From the NCBI GenBank assembly GCA_005880915.1, contig VBIW01000037.1:168239-232238 (forward strand): DNA of 64,000 nt. The letters are read 5' to 3'. This stretch comes from Chloroflexota bacterium. GTDB lineage: Bacteria; Chloroflexota; Dormibacteria; Dormibacterales; Dormibacteraceae. The notes under the pieces were generated by a model. It saw only the letters and a program-made list of their open reading frames with translations. It was not told the origin of the DNA and did not search any database. A program made the position numbers and the translations under genes. The stretch's first letter is position 1. Every line of letters starts with the position of its first letter. This document shows, piece by piece, positions 1 through 7,791 of this stretch.

Positions 1-1
1 A

Positions 2-451
2 TCAGGCGACATGGAAAGCCTTCGCGCTGCCGCGTTTCTGCACGACGTCGGCCACATGACGCTTCTGTCTGGTGGAGACGGATTCGAGGCTCCGGGGCAT
101 TGCGAAGAGGGCGAGAAGATCGTCGCAGGCGCGAACTTCTCACCCGAGGTCGTGGCCGCCGTGCGCCATCACCACGATCGGTGGGACGGCTCGACCGAAC
201 CAGCCCCCTTGATGGCTCGCATCCTTGCGGTCGCCGAGCGTTTCGAGGCGATGACGGCAGGTCGCGGCTGCGCCAGGCTCGCTTCTCCGGAAGCGCTCGA
301 GGAGGTGAAGAAGGGAGCTGGTACGGAATTCGACCCTGCCGTCGTCGATGCTCTAGGCCATGCCGTCCAGGATCGGGGCCTCGAGCTGAACCTGCCCGAC
401 ATTTCGCTGCCCGCGATCGTGCCTGCGCCCGAGCCGGTCGCGGCCTCGTAG
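2..451 (+). CDS. HD-GYP-like domain protein, C-terminal part (5' end outside window)
   Basis: The frame is open to the left edge, so the true start lies upstream; the first ATG is at 11. The protein has an HD metal-binding pair in FLHDVGHM. A following HHHDRWDGS block and a terminal FDPAVVDAL match the end of HD-GYP cyclic-di-GMP phosphodiesterases. The GYP tripeptide and its flanking loop, which normally follow WDGS, are absent: the sequence passes directly to the PLMARILAVAERFEAM helix. It is therefore either a degenerate HD-GYP or a related HDOD/HD hydrolase, and substrate cannot be assigned. The C-terminal tail is Pro/Ala-rich. The last 99 bases overlap the 3' end of mrfB on the other strand. 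Confidence 0.7.
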   Translation, partial: SGDMESLRAAAFLHDVGHMTLLSGGDGFEAPGHCEEGEKIVAGANFSPEVVAAVRHHHDRWDGSTEPAPLMARILAVAERFEAMTAGRGCARLASPEALEEVKKGAGTEFDPAVVDALGHAVQDRGLELNLPDISLPAIVPAPEPVAAS

Positions 452-1540
452 CTCGACCTTCTTCCGCAGGCGTTCCCGCCGCAGCTCGAGTTCCTGTGCT
501 TCATCCGGCATGCGGCGTTGGGCGTCTTCAACCACAGCCAGAGCCCGGTCCGGGTCGCGCCTCCTCCATTCGAGCAGCCGCGCCCGAGCGACGGAGACGC
601 GCATATCGTTTCGCGCGGTCGACTCGAGCCAGGCGAGGAGGCTGTCCGCGGCGCCGACAGAGCCGCGTCGCACCAGACGCCGCGTGATGAGCAGACCGGC
701 GGTTGCGGCTGCCTCGCCTTCAGCGAACCCTGTCGCGTTGCGCAGGGCTCGCCATCCGTCGGCGCGTGCGCCACGCCGCCAGCGGTGCTTGCCGAGGGCG
801 AGCCAATCGTCGGCGTCCATGTCGACGTCGGCGCCCTTGAGCCTGCGTAGAAGCCGCGAGTGCAGATGGACGAGGCTGATCACATCGAGGCGGTTGTGCT
901 CGAGCGCGGCCTCGAGGTGTCCGCGCGCGCCGGCGCGGAGGTAGTCGAAGTAGGCCTCGGGCACCATGGCGCTCGGCAGCGGATCGTCGCGTTCGTAACC
1001 GAGCACGCGCTCCTCGACCAGGCGCAGGGTGCAGCTCTCGAGGCGATGCCGGTAAAGAGCACGGACCAGGGTCAGCAGGTCGACGTGCGCCGCATGCGTG
1101 AACTCGCCGGGCATGCGCGCCATGACCCAGCGAGTGCGCAGCACCGGTAGGTCGAACGAACCGCCGTTGAACGTTGCGATACCCATGGCCTGCTGAATCT
1201 CGGCGTGCAGCATGTGAAGGAACGCGGACTCCATGCCTGGCTCTGGGAGAAATAGCTGCGCCACGCGCAGGCCACAGTCGATGGGAGTCGCGACCGCGGC
1301 GGCGAAGACATAGGTGCCCGCGCCTCCGCTCAGGCCGGTCGTCTCGGTATCGATGTAGGCGACGCGCCCCGGGTCCGGGTCGAGTGGCGGCAGCGAGAGC
1401 ACATCCTGGCGCATGGCGGCAGAGCCGAACGGCGTCATCACCTCTGCGAAGCCAAAAGGCAGCTCGTAGCTGCGCTGCGGCCGCAGGCGTGGCGGCGCCC
1501 CTAGACGGGTAAGGCGCTCGCTAAGAGAAGCCTGAGACAA
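353..1540 (-). CDS. mrfB: MrfB-like DEDDh exonuclease (YprB family) of the MrfAB repair pair
   Basis: A 395-residue protein with an RNase H-like exonuclease fold. It has YIDTETTGL (Asp64, Glu66), NGGSFDLP (Asp130) and HNRLDV (His215, Asp219), the DEDDh catalytic set. A helical, TPR-like C-terminal half follows. In Bacillus subtilis MrfB (YprB) works with helicase MrfA in mitomycin C damage repair; the same gene order here supports that role. The TTG start at 1540 lies 40 bases inside mrfA, preceded by AAGGA, implying translational coupling. The frame stays open much further upstream, but that stretch has no family resemblance and is antisense-like noise over mrfA. The 3' end overlaps the convergent HD gene by 99 bases. 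Confidence 0.85.
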   Translation of the reverse strand: MSQASLSERLTRLGAPPRLRPQRSYELPFGFAEVMTPFGSAAMRQDVLSLPPLDPDPGRVAYIDTETTGLSGGAGTYVFAAAVATPIDCGLRVAQLFLPEPGMESAFLHMLHAEIQQAMGIATFNGGSFDLPVLRTRWVMARMPGEFTHAAHVDLLTLVRALYRHRLESCTLRLVEERVLGYERDDPLPSAMVPEAYFDYLRAGARGHLEAALEHNRLDVISLVHLHSRLLRRLKGADVDMDADDWLALGKHRWRRGARADGWRALRNATGFAEGEAAATAGLLITRRLVRRGSVGAADSLLAWLESTARNDMRVSVARARLLEWRRRDPDRALAVVEDAQRRMPDEAQELELRRERLRKKVELRGRDRLGRRHDRGQRNVGQVQLEAPILDGMA

Positions 1541-3753
1541 GCTTCCTTGGCTCCCTCCACGAGATGAAGCGGCCCGACGCACGACGGACAGCCCGCGGCG
1601 CAGGGACAGTCGCGGACCAGCATGGCCGCGTCGTCGAGCAGATCGCGGTGCAGGTCGTAAAGACGTGATGCGAAACCGACGCCGCCCGGATAAACCTCGA
1701 AGACAGTGACAGTCGGCAGCTGCGTCGTCACGGACCGCACCTCGGCGACGGAACCGAGGTCTCGTGGATCGCACATGAGGCGCAGGCTCGCGACGTGCCG
1801 CAGAGAGTGGGCCATGCCCTGCAGACCCGCTTCGAGCGTTTCCGCGCCGAGCGAGCGCCACAGCGCATCGTCGACAGTGATCCAGTAACCGGTCGTATGC
1901 AGCGTTTGCTCGGGAAGGTGGATGGGCCCTGCGCCGATGTTCTCGTGCGTATGGAACCGAATCTTCTTGAACATCGAAGCGAGACTCGTGATCTTTAGTT
2001 CGCCATGGCTGCGTGTGAGGCCATGCGCATCGGGGCCAGCGAACGTATCGAGCACCTGAACCGTCACCGACGCGAGCGCGTCGGTGTAGTAATCGACTTG
2101 GACCGGACGGACGTACGCCTTCTTCTCGTCCCAGTCGAGCCGGTCGACGTGATACTGCGCGCCTTCGTGGAGGTACACGGCCTCTTCGTGGAGCAGCACT
2201 GGGGCAGTGAACTGATCCATCTCGCCGATCACCGACGGGCGGGACTGCGAGGTGTCGATGATCACGACGTTGTCGGCGAGGATTCGGCGCAAGTGCACCT
2301 CCTCGGCCGGGAATGCCTGCCGGCTCCAGAACCACCTCCCACCCGACCGCGTCGCCGAGCCGTCTTCCTCAAACAGGCGGAGCAGCTCCTGCACGTCCGC
2401 GCCGCCAAGGCGCTCGTCGTCCATGAATGGAAGCTCGAACAAACCGGCCTGCAGGTGCGCCGCAAGCAGCAGCAGGTTGTCCGGATCGATCAACCCTTCC
2501 TCGGGATCCGAGCCGAGGAAGTATTCGGGATGACGGACGATGAACTGGTCCAGGGGCGAGCTCGATGCGACGAACACGCCGACCGAGCCGGACCGACGTC
2601 CTGCGCGGCCGAGCTGTTGCCAGGTTGACGCGATGGTGCCCGGGTAGCCAACCAGGACAGCGCACTGCAGGCTGCCGATGTCGATGCCCAGCTCGAGCGC
2701 GTTCGTGCTCACGACGCCCGTTATGTCGCCACTGCGCAGCCCAGCCTCTATCTCGCGTCGATGCAGCGGGAGGTACCCGGCCCGGTAACCGCGGACGCGC
2801 CGCGACGAGTCCAGACGCGGATCGAGGTCCTGCCTGAGGTAGCTGAGCATTACCTCGACCGCGAGGCGGCTGCGACAGAACACGATTGTCTGCACGCCCG
2901 CCCGAATCCATGGCGCTGCGATGCGGCGCGCTTCGAGCATCGAGCTGCGCCTGACCCCGAGGTCGCGATTGACCAGGGGTGGGTTGTAGAAGACAAGCCG
3001 CCTTTCGCCGCGAGGCGCGCCGCTGCGGTCGACGAGGGCGATGTTCTCCTCTTCGAGCAGGCGCTGCGCGAGCTCGAGCGGGTTATGGATCGTCGCCGAC
3101 GCGCAGATGAAAGTTGGGTTCGAGCCGTAAAAGGCGCAGATGCGCTTGAGCCGCCGAATGACGTTGGCGACCTGGCTGCCGAAAAGGCCGCGATAGGTAT
3201 GGAGCTCGTCGATGACGACGAACTCGAGGCTCGAAAAAAGGCGGCGCCACCGCGTGTGGTGGGGGAGCAGGCCGGTGTGGAGCATGTCGGGGTTGGTCAT
3301 CACGACGTGGCCCCCCTCGCGGATAGCGGTGCGCCGTCCAGGCGGTGTGTCACCGTCGTAGGTGTCCACCCGGACCTCGATCGGAAGGCCGGACTTCAGC
3401 GCACCGAGCTCTGCCAGCTGGTCCTGGGCCAGCGCCTTCGTCGGGTACAGATACAAAGCGCGTTTTTCAGGGTTCTCGAGCAGACGCTGAAGGACGGGGA
3501 GGTTGTAGCAGAGGGTCTTGCCGCTCGCGGTCGGTGTGACCACGACCAGGTGCCGGCCCTGGCGCACAGCGTCGTATGCCTCGGCCTGGTGGGAGTACAG
3601 TCGCTCGACGCCACGACGCGCGAGAGCGGCGACCAGCTCGGGCCGGAGGTCGGGCGGCAGCGGCACGAGATTGGCGGCGACTGCCGGAATCACGCGGTCC
3701 AGCGTTATGTCACCTGGAAACTCGGACGGATCGAACCGAGGTCCTGCGGACAT
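1501..3753 (-). CDS. mrfA: MrfA-like DEAD/DEAH helicase with C-terminal zinc-binding domain (DUF1998)
   Basis: A 750-residue superfamily 2 helicase. Visible motifs are Walker A TPTASGKT (about 73-80), DELH at 182-185, SATI (motif III) and QQLGRAGR (motif VI). The C-terminal DUF1998 region has a four-cysteine cluster: LMCDPRD, then DCPCAAGCPSCVG. The MrfA/YprA family acts with MrfB in repair of mitomycin-type DNA lesions. The gene starts with ATG and has no Shine-Dalgarno. A 14-base SOS-like box overlaps the start codon, and a -35/-10-like pair flanks a second palindrome just upstream. Divergent from the ECF sigma gene. Confidence 0.9.
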   Translation of the reverse strand: MSAGPRFDPSEFPGDITLDRVIPAVAANLVPLPPDLRPELVAALARRGVERLYSHQAEAYDAVRQGRHLVVVTPTASGKTLCYNLPVLQRLLENPEKRALYLYPTKALAQDQLAELGALKSGLPIEVRVDTYDGDTPPGRRTAIREGGHVVMTNPDMLHTGLLPHHTRWRRLFSSLEFVVIDELHTYRGLFGSQVANVIRRLKRICAFYGSNPTFICASATIHNPLELAQRLLEEENIALVDRSGAPRGERRLVFYNPPLVNRDLGVRRSSMLEARRIAAPWIRAGVQTIVFCRSRLAVEVMLSYLRQDLDPRLDSSRRVRGYRAGYLPLHRREIEAGLRSGDITGVVSTNALELGIDIGSLQCAVLVGYPGTIASTWQQLGRAGRRSGSVGVFVASSSPLDQFIVRHPEYFLGSDPEEGLIDPDNLLLLAAHLQAGLFELPFMDDERLGGADVQELLRLFEEDGSATRSGGRWFWSRQAFPAEEVHLRRILADNVVIIDTSQSRPSVIGEMDQFTAPVLLHEEAVYLHEGAQYHVDRLDWDEKKAYVRPVQVDYYTDALASVTVQVLDTFAGPDAHGLTRSHGELKITSLASMFKKIRFHTHENIGAGPIHLPEQTLHTTGYWITVDDALWRSLGAETLEAGLQGMAHSLRHVASLRLMCDPRDLGSVAEVRSVTTQLPTVTVFEVYPGGVGFASRLYDLHRDLLDDAAMLVRDCPCAAGCPSCVGPLHLVEGAKEACLRLLLASALPV

Positions 3754-3791
3754 ATGTTCGGGAGGTTAGACGAACGTTCGTTTGGAGTCAA
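3747..3791 (-). promoter_or_regulatory. Candidate mrfA promoter with SOS-like operator sites
   Basis: Read on the minus strand, TTGACT (3791-3786), a 17-base spacer and TAACCT (3768-3763) resemble a promoter. The spacer holds the perfect 12-base palindrome ACGAACGTTCGT (3770-3781). At 3760-3747 lies CGAACATATGTCCG, which matches the Gram-positive LexA consensus CGAAC-N4-GTTYG at all but one position and contains the mrfA ATG. The sequence matches are seen directly. LexA control is an inference from the repair function of the gene. Confidence 0.35.
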
Positions 3792-4378
3792 GCGAGCTGG
3801 AAGAGGAAAAGGCACCCCCTCTCCCCACGGGAGAGGGATCTGGGGAGAGGGGCGGCGTCCCTGAATCCCGGGTCGAGGCGGAACGCTATGAGCCGGGCTC
3901 TGAGCGCGACTTTGAGCGGCTGTACCGCAACACGTACAGGCGGATCCTCGGCACCTTGATCGCGCTGGTGCGCGACGTGCCGACGGCCGAGGACTGCGCC
4001 CAGGAGACCTTCGAGCGGGCATACCGGAGCTGGAGCGCCTGGCGTCCGGACGCCCCGGTCGAGGCATGGCTGCACCGAATCGCAATCAACGTGGCCATCT
4101 CCGACCGCCGGTACCAGCGCATCCGCCAGGCGGGTGAGGTGATCAAGCGGCTCGGCCGTCCGGCGCCCGGCCCCGATCCATCCGTTGTCGCCGAGCGCTC
4201 CGAGGTTTTCCGAGCGGTCAGCAGGCTCCCGACCAAGCAGGCGGCGGCATTGGTGCTCCGGCACTACCACGGCTACTCCAACCGCGAGATCGCGGCTGCG
4301 CTCGGCGTGCCCGAACAGACTGTCGCCTCTCGCCTGGCCGCCGCCCGCAAGCACCTGCAGGCCGTCCTGGGCCGCTAG
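3782..4378 (+). CDS. ECF-type RNA polymerase sigma factor
   Basis: A 198-residue sigma-70 family protein. Region 2 runs from about residue 40 (DFERLYRNTYRRILGTL, then TAEDCAQETFERAY). Region 4 near the C terminus has a helix-turn-helix (LPTKQAAALVLRHYHGYS, then REIAAALGVPEQTVASRL). Group unknown. The only ATG/GTG/TTG codon that keeps region 2 is TTG at 3782, with no good ribosome site; a CTG start further in is possible. The first 40 residues are odd: they include PPLPTGEGSGERGG, encoded by a GC-rich palindromic repeat. Followed by a membrane protein gene 49 bases downstream that may be its partner or regulator. Confidence 0.85.
   Translation: MESSELEEEKAPPLPTGEGSGERGGVPESRVEAERYEPGSERDFERLYRNTYRRILGTLIALVRDVPTAEDCAQETFERAYRSWSAWRPDAPVEAWLHRIAINVAISDRRYQRIRQAGEVIKRLGRPAPGPDPSVVAERSEVFRAVSRLPTKQAAALVLRHYHGYSNREIAAALGVPEQTVASRLAAARKHLQAVLGR
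3816..3852. repeat. Palindromic repeat element inside ECF sigma 5' end
   Basis: Perfect 11-base inverted arms CCCCTCTCCCC and GGGGAGAGGGG are separated by 15 bases that themselves contain GAGAGGG. Translated, it gives PPLPTGEGSGERGG, a peptide typical of bacterial intergenic palindromic repeats read as protein. It lies before the conserved sigma region 2. Confidence 0.6.
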
Positions 4379-4427
4379 CAGGAAGAATGGTTGCCCGGCT
4401 GCCTGTCGGCGTTAAGGCTTCTTGCAG

Positions 4428-4988
4428 ATGAGCGACATAGAGCGCGAGCTGGAGCAGGAGCTGCATCGGGTCCTCGACCCGATCTCGGATCGGCGTATCC
4501 CGCCGCGCAGGTCAATCCAGGCCCACCGCACCCTGAAGACATTGCTGGGAGGCGCCGGGGCGGCCCTCGCTGTCAAAGTGCTGACTGGGGTCGCGGTCGC
4601 CGCTGCCGCGGCGACGGTGGCGGGGGTTGCGACGACCGGCAGCCTGAACCCTGCAACCTGGGGCCAGCGAGTGGAGCAGCAGGTCTCGGACTGCAAGTCG
4701 CAGCTCGCCGCGGGCGCCCACGGGATCGGAGATTGCATCAGCCCGTTTGCCAACCAGCATGGTTCGGCCGTCGCCAGCGCGGCCCGGCAGCACGGCAACG
4801 GCAACGGAGATGGAAGCACCAAGACCAATGGCAGCTCAAACGGCAACGGCAATGCCAACGGGCACAGTGGCGGCAACAGCGGCCATGGCAAGGATCACCC
4901 GGCCAGCCCCAAGAGTCAGTCAGGCGATCCCGAGCCGATTGACCCCATCGGCCCAAATGCACCTGTGAAGATCACGCCTCGTCCGTGA
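4428..4988 (+). CDS. Small membrane-anchored protein next to ECF sigma factor (possible anti-sigma)
   Basis: A 186-residue protein of unknown family. It has a charged N terminus (MSDIERELEQELHRVL). One hydrophobic Ala/Val/Gly segment at about residues 40-70 is probably a membrane anchor. A long outer region follows, rich in Asn, Gly and Ser (NGNGDG, NGNGNANGHSGGNSGHG), then a Pro-rich tail. Two Cys (DCKSQ, GDCIS) lie just after the anchor. Its place directly after a sigma factor gene suggests a membrane partner or anti-sigma role, but no zinc-type anti-sigma HxxxCxxC motif is visible. The ATG at 4428 was chosen over TTG two codons earlier. Confidence 0.6.
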   Translation: MSDIERELEQELHRVLDPISDRRIPPRRSIQAHRTLKTLLGGAGAALAVKVLTGVAVAAAAATVAGVATTGSLNPATWGQRVEQQVSDCKSQLAAGAHGIGDCISPFANQHGSAVASAARQHGNGNGDGSTKTNGSSNGNGNANGHSGGNSGHGKDHPASPKSQSGDPEPIDPIGPNAPVKITPRP

Positions 4989-5046
4989 CGCTCCGGTTCA
5001 GTTAGACCCCTTCCTCTCGTGGGGCCGGGCCGCAAGGTTCGGCTCC

Positions 5047-6426
5047 TTATTTTTTCAGAGGCTGGTCGGACACCTCAACGCCCAGCGACCTGAGTGCGTC
5101 GCGCAGCTGGTCTGACCTCGCGAAGTCTCTCGCCGCGCGAGCCTGCTCGCGTTGCGCCATCAGCTCGGCCGCCCCCGGGGGCAGCGTTCGTTTCGCCGGC
5201 GACCTCCCGAGATCCAGGCCGAGCACCCGGTCCCATGATTCGAGAAGGCCGGCCTTGGTGGAGGCTGCCACCGGTGACCGCCCGAGTTCGGCGACCAGCG
5301 CCATTGCGGACGGAAGGTCGAGATCATCAGCAATCGCTGCTCGAAAACGTGAGTCCCAATCATCGGCCGCGGCCACGTCTTCATCGCCGCGTTGCGATGA
5401 CCACTCAGCAACGTTCTCCCGCAGCTGACGCAGCGCGTTGTCGGCGCCCCCCAGACCCCTGGTGCTGAAGTTGAGAGGCGAGCGGTACCTTGCCTGTAGC
5501 GCGAGGTAGCGAAACGCGAGCGGGTCAAATCCCTGCTCCTCGAGCTCGGTAACGCGAAAGAAGTTGCCGGCGGACTTTGCCATCCGCGCGCCTGACAGCA
5601 TCAGGAGCCCGCCGTGCATCCACAGGCTCACAACCCGGTGTCCTGTGACGGCCTCCGATTGCGCGATCTCTGCCTCGTGATGTGGAAAGACGTTGTCGGC
5701 GCCGCCTGTATGGATGTCGAATCGGTCACCGAGGATCGCCATCGACATCGCCGAGCACTCGATGTGCCAGCCGGGAAAGCCCGGTCCCCACGGGCTGGGC
5801 CAGACCTGCACGCGGTTGCTCCCGGCAGCCTTCCATAGAGTGAAATCGCCCGGGTGACGCTTGCGTGGATCAGGCTCGCCACGCGTGCCAGCCATCAGCT
5901 TTTCGGTCGCGTTACGCGACAGGCTGCCGTACGCGGGGAAGCTCGCGATGTCGTAGTAGACCGTCCCGTCGACTTCGTACGCGTGTCTCTTCTCGAGCAG
6001 CGTCTCAATCAGCTCGATCATCCGCGGCACGTACTCGGTCGCGCGCGGATAAGCATCAGAGGCGCGGATGTTCATCTTTCGGATGTCTTCCATGAAGGCG
6101 TCGGCGTAGTAAGCAGCGATCTCTTCGGGCGACTTCTTCTCGAGCCGGGCGGAGACCAGCATCTTGTCTTCGCCCCGATCGAATGAGTCGTCTGTGAGGT
6201 GGCCGACATCAGTGATGTTCATGACCTGCTCGGTCTGGTAGCCGAGGTACTCGAGGCTTCGTCGCAAAAGGTCCGGCAGCATGAACGTCCGCAAGTTGCC
6301 GACGTGCACGTACCGGTACACCGTCGGCCCGCAGGAATAAATGCGCACCATCCCGTCGCTCACCGGCTCCAGGTCCTGTTTGGTCCGGCTGAACGTGTTG
6401 TACAGCCGCACCCGAGGCAAGTTCAT
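5047..6426 (-). CDS. cysS: Cysteine--tRNA ligase
   Basis: A 459-residue class I aminoacyl-tRNA synthetase that charges tRNA-Cys. It shows the family start RVRLYNTFSR, the zinc Cys in SCGPTVY (Cys32), the HIGH-like HVGN, WHIECSAMS, and HTGGADNVFPHHEAE with zinc ligands. The KMSKS-like motif is RMAKS, an A-for-S change in the second position. The C-terminal helical domain ends with ARDFARSDQLRDALRSLGV, as in CysS and unlike the shorter MshC ligase. Starts with ATG. Convergent with the sigma-partner gene across about 58 bases, where no clear terminator is seen, and divergent from the molybdopterin-fold gene 22 bases away. Confidence 0.95.
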   Translation of the reverse strand: MNLPRVRLYNTFSRTKQDLEPVSDGMVRIYSCGPTVYRYVHVGNLRTFMLPDLLRRSLEYLGYQTEQVMNITDVGHLTDDSFDRGEDKMLVSARLEKKSPEEIAAYYADAFMEDIRKMNIRASDAYPRATEYVPRMIELIETLLEKRHAYEVDGTVYYDIASFPAYGSLSRNATEKLMAGTRGEPDPRKRHPGDFTLWKAAGSNRVQVWPSPWGPGFPGWHIECSAMSMAILGDRFDIHTGGADNVFPHHEAEIAQSEAVTGHRVVSLWMHGGLLMLSGARMAKSAGNFFRVTELEEQGFDPLAFRYLALQARYRSPLNFSTRGLGGADNALRQLRENVAEWSSQRGDEDVAAADDWDSRFRAAIADDLDLPSAMALVAELGRSPVAASTKAGLLESWDRVLGLDLGRSPAKRTLPPGAAELMAQREQARAARDFARSDQLRDALRSLGVEVSDQPLKK

Positions 6427-6448
6427 TTCGCTTCTATCCTCTCAATAG

Positions 6449-7441
6449 GTGCGTGCCCTCCGTCTCGATGGCAGGTCGGCCTCGGCCGCCGACATAAAAG
6501 GACGCGTGCTCGTCCACGACCTCGGACCGGACCTTCGCAAGGGGACCGTCCTCGACGAGCGCCACCTCGACCGCCTGCGTCAGAGCGGCGAGGTCCATGT
6601 CGTGGAGCTCGACCCTGGTGACCTGCACGAGGACGCGGCCGCGCTTCGGTTGGCGTCAGCCCTCGCGGGGCCGGGTATGGAGGCGACTCGGCCGGTGCAG
6701 AGCCAGTCGAGACTGGTGGCGCGGAGGCGTGGCCTCGTGCGCGTGAACGGCGATGTCGTCGATGCGATCAACGAGCTCGGTCTCATCTCGATATTCACGG
6801 TGATGGACGGCCAGGCGGTCGGAGAAGGTGAGGAGGTTGCCGGGTGCAAGGTAACCCCGGTCGCGGTGCCGGGCGAGCTGATCGAGCAGGCGGAACGACT
6901 GAGCCGCGAGCGGGGGCCGGTGATCGAGCTGCTTCCATTCCGGCCGCTCAAGACGTTCGTCGTGGCGACCGAGCGCCTCAAACCGAAGGCACGCGACCTG
7001 TTTCGAGCCGCGGTCACCGCCAAGCTCGGCTGGTACGGGGCCGAGCTGCTCGCGGTACGCGAGGTCCCCCGCACTCCCGAAGCTGTGGCCGCCGCCTATG
7101 CCGAAGCTCGCGCGATCGGCGCCGAGCTGGTGCTGTTCGCTGGGGCATCCGCCATCGATCCCCTCGACCCCGCATATGCGGAGCTCACGCATGCCGGCGG
7201 CGATCTTCTCCAGGTCGGCGCACCAATGCATCCGGGCAGCATGCTCTGGCTTGGCCGCCTCGACAGCGCCGCTGTTGTGGGCGTCGCTTCCTGCGCGGGC
7301 TTTGGCCGCAACAGCTCCCTCGACCTGTTGCTGCCGTTTGTTTTCGCGTACGGCAGGGCCGACGCCGGCGATGTGCGCCGGCTGGGTCATGGAGGCTTGA
7401 TCGAGTCCGGTGCCGGGCGACGCTTCCCGCCCTACCCTTGA
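6449..7441 (+). CDS. Molybdopterin-binding-fold protein (MoeA/MoaB-like domain)
   Basis: A 330-residue cytoplasmic protein. The second half resembles the MoCF/molybdopterin-binding fold: FVVATERLKPKARDLF, an ELVLFAGASAIDPLD stretch and a GAPMHPGSMLWLGRL motif, followed by VGVASCAGFGRNSSLDLLLP. Proteins of this type occur near molybdenum enzymes, but no molybdoenzyme gene is nearby, so the role here is unknown. It is not a complete MoeA: the beta-rich domain IV is lacking and the N-terminal third is unlike MoeA domain I. GTG start with no strong ribosome site. The 3' end overlaps the convergent DUF309 gene by 10 bases. Confidence 0.7.
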   Translation: MRALRLDGRSASAADIKGRVLVHDLGPDLRKGTVLDERHLDRLRQSGEVHVVELDPGDLHEDAAALRLASALAGPGMEATRPVQSQSRLVARRRGLVRVNGDVVDAINELGLISIFTVMDGQAVGEGEEVAGCKVTPVAVPGELIEQAERLSRERGPVIELLPFRPLKTFVVATERLKPKARDLFRAAVTAKLGWYGAELLAVREVPRTPEAVAAAYAEARAIGAELVLFAGASAIDPLDPAYAELTHAGGDLLQVGAPMHPGSMLWLGRLDSAAVVGVASCAGFGRNSSLDLLLPFVFAYGRADAGDVRRLGHGGLIESGAGRRFPPYP

Positions 7442-7776
7442 GCGATCCGTGGCATTTCGAGGTCGGGCCACTCCGGGCCGGAAATCGCGGCAAGGTAGCC
7501 TTCGACCGATCTCACAAGAGCCGCAAGCTGAACGCCTCGGTGCGTGGGCAGATAGGGTCGGAGGTAGTCCGCACCGCTCCTCCACTTGTTGACCGCGCCG
7601 CGCCGGTTGTGCCGTGTGTAGTGCAGGCAGCCGGCCGCAATCTGGATCAATCCCTTGTAGAAGCCTGAGTCGGGGCCCTTGCGGTCCGGCGTCCAGTCCC
7701 GCTCCCAAACCTCGTGCGCATCCCAATAGCGCCCGCTGTTAAAGAGCTCGATCCCCTCCCCCAGCAGCTCGGTCAC
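7432..7776 (-). CDS. DUF309 family protein
   Basis: A 114-residue alpha-helical protein with the DUF309 signature: EGIELFNSGRYWDAHEVWE, then FYKGLIQIAAGCLHYTR and a GAVNKWRSG helix. Function of the family is unknown; the conserved His, Glu and Trp residues suggest a ligand or metal site. It starts with GTG and is divergent from the HD-phosphohydrolase gene with only 15 bases between start codons. Confidence 0.85.
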   Translation of the reverse strand: MTELLGEGIELFNSGRYWDAHEVWERDWTPDRKGPDSGFYKGLIQIAAGCLHYTRHNRRGAVNKWRSGADYLRPYLPTHRGVQLAALVRSVEGYLAAISGPEWPDLEMPRIAQG

Positions 7777-7779
7777 GGT

Positions 7780-7791
7780 AATAATCGGCTC
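7780..7791 (+). promoter_or_regulatory. Candidate -10 box for a leaderless HD-phosphohydrolase mRNA
   Basis: AATAAT (7780-7785), five of six matches to TATAAT, ends six bases before the ATG at 7792, and no Shine-Dalgarno is present. The spacing puts the transcription start at or next to the A of ATG. Inference from position only. Confidence 0.4.

Noticed and set aside
1541..2335. Open frame extending mrfB upstream across mrfA
   Set aside because: The translated stretch has no family similarity and is antisense-compatible noise from GC-rich codons in mrfA.
4989..5054. Terminator between the sigma partner gene and cysS
   Set aside because: The T run lies in the cysS end and the adjacent stem is short and imperfect.
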